Source: Agapanthus africanus (Eukaryota; Streptophyta; Magnoliopsida; Asparagales; Amaryllidaceae). From it: a stretch of 64,000 nucleotides of DNA. Location: positions 220,306,996 to 220,370,995 of the forward strand of contig JASDDO010000024.1 of assembly GCA_030015575.1 (NCBI GenBank), read 5' to 3'. The number at the start of each line of letters is the position of its first letter. Position 1 is the stretch's first letter. Position numbers and translations under genes: made by a program. Positions 63,339-64,000 of this stretch are shown here, piece after piece. Below the pieces are notes generated by a model. That model was not told the origin of the DNA, did not search any database, and saw nothing but the letters and a program-made list of their open reading frames with translations.

Positions 63339-64000
63339 TGTAGGGTTCCTTGGCACTCTTGTGAAGGTTCATAAGGCATCAAACATGCCCGAATAAAATT
63401 TTAGACGTGCCGAACAACCCAAAGCCGGGATCTTTGCTAGATTATTAGGGTTAAACATGCAAGTAAACATCTTTACAATTAAATGTGAGGGATTACAACC
63501 TTTGTAGTCCACTCCTTCGCTTCATAAGCTCCGAGTAGAAGTCTCTTCACCGTGATCCACGATCTCCCAGACTCAAGAGAGGCTCCACGACTCGAACGAT
63601 CTATGCTAGCTTGTAGTGTTCCGCTTCTCCGATGATCTACGTCGAACTTGCTATAACTCAAGCTCTCCCACTCTAAAGAGGTGAACACCCTAATCTAATG
63701 GGCTAGATTAGATGAGGATGATGGAGTAGTATTTATGCTATCTTTTTATATCATTTTCTCACAAGAAATCATCACAAAAGAAATAACCAGTTAGCTTTCT
63801 CAAAGCTAAAAGAGAGAAGAAGATTGTGAATCAATATCATAATCCTTTTGTGATGAATAGTAGTAAAGAATATATGATTGATTATTGAACCATGGTCAAG
63901 GATGGGAAGCTTAACCTTTATAAAGAATAAACTAGAGCTAGGGTTTAGTCAGGTTAAACAATGAGTCATGGATAAATATCAACCAAAATATCTTAACCAA
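63339..64000 (-). repeat. copia-B 5' LTR, inner part (runs off the window)
   Basis: TGTAGGGTTCCTTGGCACTC and what follows match 7207-7860 nearly base for base. On the minus strand this is the LTR end adjoining the PBS, so it is the 5' LTR. About 1.5 kb should lie beyond the right edge. Confidence 0.9.

Larger units (their letters stand above)
7207..64000 (-). mobile_element. copia-B: Angela-like Ty1/copia element split by the Tat array
   Basis: Read on the minus strand: 5' LTR (from beyond 64000 to 63339), PBS (63337-63325), leader (63338-61817), then the 48 kb Tat array, then the rest of the leader (13811-12730), pol (12729-9413), PPT (9411-9399) and 3' LTR (9398-7207). The two LTRs are nearly identical where both are visible, including TGTAGGGTTCC at the inner or outer end, so they are the pair of one element. 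Without the array it would be about 10 kb. It inserted into gypsy-A gag; ATCAC (7202-7206) should recur about 1.5 kb beyond the right edge. RT, RNase H, integrase and the YVDD motif place it near Angela/BARE (Tork group). No gag is recognisable. Confidence 0.85.

Overview
This window is plant nuclear DNA made entirely of nested LTR retrotransposons. I see no host gene, tRNA or rRNA gene. The organism is most likely a flowering plant with a repeat-rich genome. The evidence is an Angela/BARE-like Ty1/copia polyprotein, and a giant Ty3/gypsy element of the Tat lineage, recognised by a second RNase H between RT and integrase, CX2HX4HX4C Gag fingers and extra antisense ORFs. I cannot name the species.

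Layout, left to right. 1-2779: the 3' end of a plus-strand copia element (copia-A: RNase H end, PPT, 2.19 kb LTR), inserted into a minus-strand LTR fragment of another copia (copia-C, 2780-3714). 3715-7206: the 5' part of a degenerate Tat-like gypsy element (gypsy-A: LTR, PBS, decayed gag), inserted at the end of copia-C pol. 7207 to beyond 64000: a minus-strand Angela-like copia (copia-B) inserted in the gypsy-A gag. Its 3' LTR is 7207-9398, its broken pol 9413-12729, and its 5' LTR starts at 63339 and runs off the window. Its leader is split by a 48.0 kb insertion.

13812-61811: that insertion is a tandem array of one giant Tat element, arranged LTR1 - internal 1 - LTR2 - internal 2 - LTR3 (LTRs about 3.42 kb, internal regions about 18.87 kb). 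One target-site duplication (AGTAT) flanks the whole array. LTR2 is a mosaic: its left part carries LTR3 alleles and its right part LTR1 alleles. This is the product expected from unequal exchange between the 5' and 3' LTRs of one element. Both internal copies carry the same 2744-bp solo LTR (TSD CGTCT) inside gag, so that insertion came before the duplication.

Each internal copy contains, in order: PBS, gag (split by the solo LTR), a frame change into gag-protease, one in-frame UGA, then RT / degenerate RNase H1 / RNase H2 / integrase. A 6.7 kb 3' region follows, made of tandem repeats, hairpin arrays and three antisense ORFs, then the PPT. Gag, protease, RT, RNase H and integrase would together form the particle, copy RNA to cDNA and integrate it. 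Here gag is interrupted, so neither copy looks autonomous.

The most unusual signal is that the non-coding parts of the Tat element are built from many short inverted repeats: paired G-boxes with fixed 4-nt spacing, TTTAA-centred dyads, and hairpins with a conserved 7-nt loop and covarying stems. The diverged gypsy-A LTR shows the same style.
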